Shown one piece after another: positions 3,993-7,079 of a stretch of 7,079 bases of DNA. The notes below the pieces were generated by a model. The model was not told where the DNA came from and ran no database searches. It worked only from the letters and a program-made list of their open reading frames with translations. Source of the DNA: Gammaproteobacteria bacterium. Lineage in GTDB: Bacteria; Pseudomonadota; Gammaproteobacteria; Pseudomonadales; Azotimanducaceae. The position numbers and the translations under genes are program-made. Each line of letters starts with the position of its first letter. Position 1 is the stretch's first letter. Location: assembly GCA_018667205.1 (NCBI GenBank), contig JABIVN010000500.1, positions 1 to 7,079 of the forward strand. The letters run 5' to 3'.

Positions 3993-6900
3993 CCGACCCA
4001 GACTCGAGCATTTCTGAAAAGGCGCATCCAGGGCGCGTCTTCTTTCCAGTCATCCGGCCGCCATGAATATTGAGCCGCCCTGAACACACGTTCAGGATGT
4101 GGCATCATGGCCAGCACCCTACCGTCCTCACTTGAGACCGCGGTAAGTCCCTCGGGAGACCCATTCGGGTTGTAGGGATAGCTGTTAGCAGGGTTACCAA
4201 AATGGTCGGAAAAGCGCATCGCAATTTGTTCGTTGCTTTGTAGCTCGTCCATGGCCAAACGCGTCGTGGTCGCGCGACCTTCACCGTGACTCACGACTAT
4301 CGGCAGCAACGCGCCGCTCATACCCGTCAGAAAAATCGATCGTGTCTTTTCGATCCGCACGAGGGACAGCCGTGCCTCAAACTGTTCCGACTCGTTACGA
4401 ATAAACTTGGGCCAGGAATCTGTCCCCGGAATCAGTTCTTTTAGCGTCGCCAGCATTTGGCAACCATTACAAACGCCCAGGGAAAAGGTGTCGGTTCTAT
4501 TGAAGAACCGCTGGAATTCGCCCCGAACAATAGGATTGTAAAGAATGGACTTCGCCCAACCTTCACCTGCGCCCAAGACGTCCCCGTAGGAAAACCCGCC
4601 ACAGGCCACTAAGCCCTTGAACTGCTCCAACGTTGTTTTTCCCGAGATTAACTCACTCATATGCACATCAACCGCCGTGAATCCCGCACGGGTAAAGGCC
4701 ACCGCCATTTCCACTTGACTGTTGACACCCTGCTCCCGGAGTATCGCTACCAAGGGCCTGATACCGGTTGCGATCATCGGCGCCGCTATATCCAGATTGA
4801 TATCAAATTGATGTTCGACTGATAGGCCGGGATCACCCTCTTCACCAACAGTATTGAATTCTTCCTGCGCACATTTGGGATTATCGCGCAGCCCTTGAAT
4901 TTGGAAACTGCCCCTGGCCCAATGCTGTTCCAACGCTTTTCTTGACGACGAAAAAAGCGCTTTCTTTCCTTGTTCGATCCTTATGGCCTGATCAAGTCTG
5001 ACACGCGCGATTTCCTGCCCGGTCAAACCATGATTCGCGAGCTCTTCCATCACGGCTTCCAAAGTCTCGGTTTTTACCTGAATCGCTACGCCGAGCTCCT
5101 CGTTAAAAAGAAAATCAAGCGGATCATTCCCAGAGGGAACAGCGATATCCAGGCCGGTACGTGCTGCGAATGCCATCTCTAACAAGGTCGTGATCAAACC
5201 TCCATCAGACCTATCATGATATGCGAGTACCTGATCGCGGTTTTTGTGCAGGAATCGAAAGAGTTTTTTGAGCAGCTCAGGGTTTTCCAGATCGGGCGCT
5301 TCAGTGCCCATTCTGGCATAGGTCTGCGCCAGAATGCTGCCACCTAAACGCTGCTTACCCTCCGCAAGGTCCAGCAAAAGTAACACCGTTTCATCCGGCA
5401 ACGGACGCAGTTCCGGCGTTAGGGTTACCCGAATATCAGAAACGGGGGCAAAAGCTGAGACGATCAGCGATACCGGTGAAGTCACCGCTTTTGAATCGCC
5501 ACCTTCCTGCCAGCGGGTCTGCATCGACAAGGAGTCCTTGCCCACGGGTATAGTGATACCAAGTGCTGGACACAGCTCCATGCCGACGGCTTCAACGGCG
5601 TCAAACAACGCTGCATCTTCACCCGAGGCGCCTATCGCGGCCATCCAGTTTGCCGATAAGCAAATATCTTCGATTCGATCAATGCTTGCGGCAGCAATAT
5701 TGGTAATTGCCTCGCCAACCGCCATGCGGGCCGATGCTGCACTGGACAAGATCGCCAGCGGCGTTCTCTCTCCCATAGCCATTGCCTCACCGGTATACCC
5801 GGAAAACCCCGAAGAGGTCACCGCAACATCGGCTACGGGTGTTTGCCAGGGACCAACCATCTGGTCACGGGCGACAAGCCCGCCGACGGAGCGATCGCCG
5901 ATAGTGATCAAAAATTTCTTACTGGCGACAGTTGGATGACTTAACACCCGGAGCAGCGCCTCACCCAAATCAATCCCGGATTGAAGCGGCTTTGTGTTTA
6001 CAGATTCACGAGAAACGGACTTGTGTAGTTTCGGAGCCTTGCCAAACAGAACGGATAGCGGAATATCAACCGGCGACCCCCCAAGCAAGGAATCGGTTAC
6101 TTCAAGCTGATCGCCTTCTTTAGCTTCGCCAACAATGGCATAAGGGCATCGTTCCCTTTCGCAGATCTTCGCGAAACGTTCAACATCCTTGACCGGGACC
6201 GCAAGCACATAGCGCTCTTGGGCTTCATTGCACCAGATTTCGCGAGGTGTCATACCCGGCTCAGCATTTGGGATTTTTCGAAGTTCGAAAGAACCACCAA
6301 CACCACCATCCTTAACCAACTCGGGAAGGGCATTCGATAGGCCACCCGCGCCAACGTCGTGGATAAACTGAATGGGATTCTCACCCCCCAATTGCCAGCA
6401 TTGGTCGATAACTTCCTGACAACGATGCTGAAGTTCCGGATTCCCGCGCTGCACACTGGCAAAGTCGAGGTCCGCGGTGCTGTCCCCTGATGCCATAGAA
6501 GAAGCTGCGCCACCACCCAGCCCGATCAACATCGCAGGACCACCGAGTACGATTAAAGCTGCGCCTACTTCAATACCGTCTTTCTGAACATGTTCTGCAC
6601 GGATATTCCCCAACCCGCCAGCGATCATGATGGGCTTGTGATAGCCTCGCATAACACCATTCACTTCCTGTTCAAAGGTCCTGAAATATCCACTGATATT
6701 AGGACGACCAAATTCGTTATTAAAAGCTGCACCGCCGATAGGCGCATTAATCATGATATCCAGCGCGGACGAAATTCGGTCTGGCTTACTCTCGTCCATC
6801 TCCCAGGGTTGTTTTGAGCCGGGAATATTAAGATTAGACACTGTGTAGCCGCTCAGGCCTGCCTTTGGTTTACTGCCCCGGCCGACGGCGCCTTCGTCCC

Positions 6901-7079
6901 TGATTTCACCACCAGCACCGGTTGCTGCGCCGGGGAAAGGCGCTATTGCTGTCGGATGGTTATGAGTTTCCACCTTAATCAGGATATGAACGTCTTCCTG
7001 ATATTCTTTGTACTCCTTGCTGTCAGGGTCCGGGTAGAAACGGCTGGATGAATGCCCCGCAATGACCGCCGCATTATCC
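3989..7079 (-). CDS. purL: Phosphoribosylformylglycinamidine synthase, 5' end beyond window
   Basis: This enzyme (FGAM synthase, FGAR amidotransferase) performs the fourth step of de novo purine synthesis: FGAR, glutamine and ATP give FGAM, glutamate, ADP and phosphate. The frame is open to the right edge; 1029 residues are visible (first full codon at 7078). Close correspondence with E. coli/Salmonella PurL (about 1295 residues) implies roughly 265 N-terminal residues are missing. Visible parts are the synthase core, with [10 protein letters not shown] at 36-45, [15 protein letters not shown] and [11 protein letters not shown], and a C-terminal class I glutaminase domain from about 770. Its triad is Cys870 (GVCNGCQ), His994 and Glu996 (PHPERVF). 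Spacing from the C-terminus matches the enteric enzyme. The GTG at 6973 is an internal valine codon of the VETHNH motif, not a start. All key motifs seem intact, so the enzyme should be functional. Confidence 0.97.
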   Translation of the reverse strand, partial: DNAAVIAGHSSSRFYPDPDSKEYKEYQEDVHILIKVETHNHPTAIAPFPGAATGAGGEIRDEGAVGRGSKPKAGLSGYTVSNLNIPGSKQPWEMDESKPDRISSALDIMINAPIGGAAFNNEFGRPNISGYFRTFEQEVNGVMRGYHKPIMIAGGLGNIRAEHVQKDGIEVGAALIVLGGPAMLIGLGGGAASSMASGDSTADLDFASVQRGNPELQHRCQEVIDQCWQLGGENPIQFIHDVGAGGLSNALPELVKDGGVGGSFELRKIPNAEPGMTPREIWCNEAQERYVLAVPVKDVERFAKICERERCPYAIVGEAKEGDQLEVTDSLLGGSPVDIPLSVLFGKAPKLHKSVSRESVNTKPLQSGIDLGEALLRVLSHPTVASKKFLITIGDRSVGGLVARDQMVGPWQTPVADVAVTSSGFSGYTGEAMAMGERTPLAILSSAASARMAVGEAITNIAAASIDRIEDICLSANWMAAIGASGEDAALFDAVEAVGMELCPALGITIPVGKDSLSMQTRWQEGGDSKAVTSPVSLIVSAFAPVSDIRVTLTPELRPLPDETVLLLLDLAEGKQRLGGSILAQTYARMGTEAPDLENPELLKKLFRFLHKNRDQVLAYHDRSDGGLITTLLEMAFAARTGLDIAVPSGNDPLDFLFNEELGVAIQVKTETLEAVMEELANHGLTGQEIARVRLDQAIRIEQGKKALFSSSRKALEQHWARGSFQIQGLRDNPKCAQEEFNTVGEEGDPGLSVEHQFDINLDIAAPMIATGIRPLVAILREQGVNSQVEMAVAFTRAGFTAVDVHMSELISGKTTLEQFKGLVACGGFSYGDVLGAGEGWAKSILYNPIVRGEFQRFFNRTDTFSLGVCNGCQMLATLKELIPGTDSWPKFIRNESEQFEARLSLVRIEKTRSIFLTGMSGALLPIVVSHGEGRATTTRLAMDELQSNEQIAMRFSDHFGNPANSYPYNPNGSPEGLTAVSSEDGRVLAMMPHPERVFRAAQYSWRPDDWKEDAPWMRLFRNARVWVG

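Noticed and set aside
5334..5939. A 201-codon plus-strand frame inside purL
   Set aside because: It is antisense to strongly conserved purL sequence and has no recognisable domain; it is a shadow frame.
6971..6973. GTG at 6973 as the start of purL
   Set aside because: It is the valine of the conserved VETHNH motif. The frame continues upstream with clear PurL sequence ([15 protein letters not shown]) to the window edge.

Overview
The window looks like chromosomal DNA of a gammaproteobacterium, probably on the Pseudomonas/marine side of the class rather than an enteric. This rests on three things: a single-chain PurL of the long proteobacterial type that follows the E. coli/Salmonella protein closely; a LeuA of the long subtype found in pseudomonads and actinobacteria; and a cluster of a gamma-carbonic-anhydrase-like gene, a NudL-type Nudix gene, a zinc-ribbon Nudix gene and purL, which I recall lying near one another in pseudomonads. 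Base composition is mixed, near 50% GC by eye. I see no mobile element, CRISPR array, tRNA or rRNA.

Layout, left to right. Bases 1-79 hold nothing I can assign. Bases 80-118 form an intrinsic terminator for the minus-strand gene leuA. Between it and the leuA stop lies a perfect 4 x 9-bp tandem repeat (123-158). leuA (185-1909, minus) is complete. Its 279-bp upstream gap holds a good sigma-70 promoter (2135-2162) and a short reading frame of 33 codons (1987-2088) whose last 17 codons include eight leucine codons. This looks like a leucine leader peptide controlling leuA. Next on the minus strand come a gamma-class carbonic-anhydrase-like hexapeptide-repeat gene (2189-2710) and a CoA-pyrophosphatase-like Nudix gene (2787-3347, probable TTG start).

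A second, zinc-ribbon Nudix gene (3372-3926, plus) is divergent from the first, with only 24 bp between the start codons, so each gene's promoter must lie in or next to the other's coding sequence. A perfect 15-bp palindrome (3394-3408) lies in this shared control region. The plus-strand gene converges on purL (3989 to the right edge, minus; its 5' end is beyond the window). Their 62-bp junction holds about 3.4 copies of a 15-bp tandem repeat, and a hairpin spans the purL stop codon.

The genes are core metabolism: leucine synthesis (leuA), de novo purine synthesis (purL), nucleotide-cofactor housekeeping (two Nudix hydrolases) and a probable metalloenzyme (gamma-CA). I found no clear new multi-gene system. 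The parts that best repay a second look are regulatory: the leucine leader, which lacks an obvious U-tract terminator, the nearly abutting divergent Nudix starts with their palindrome, and the two tandem repeats at gene ends.
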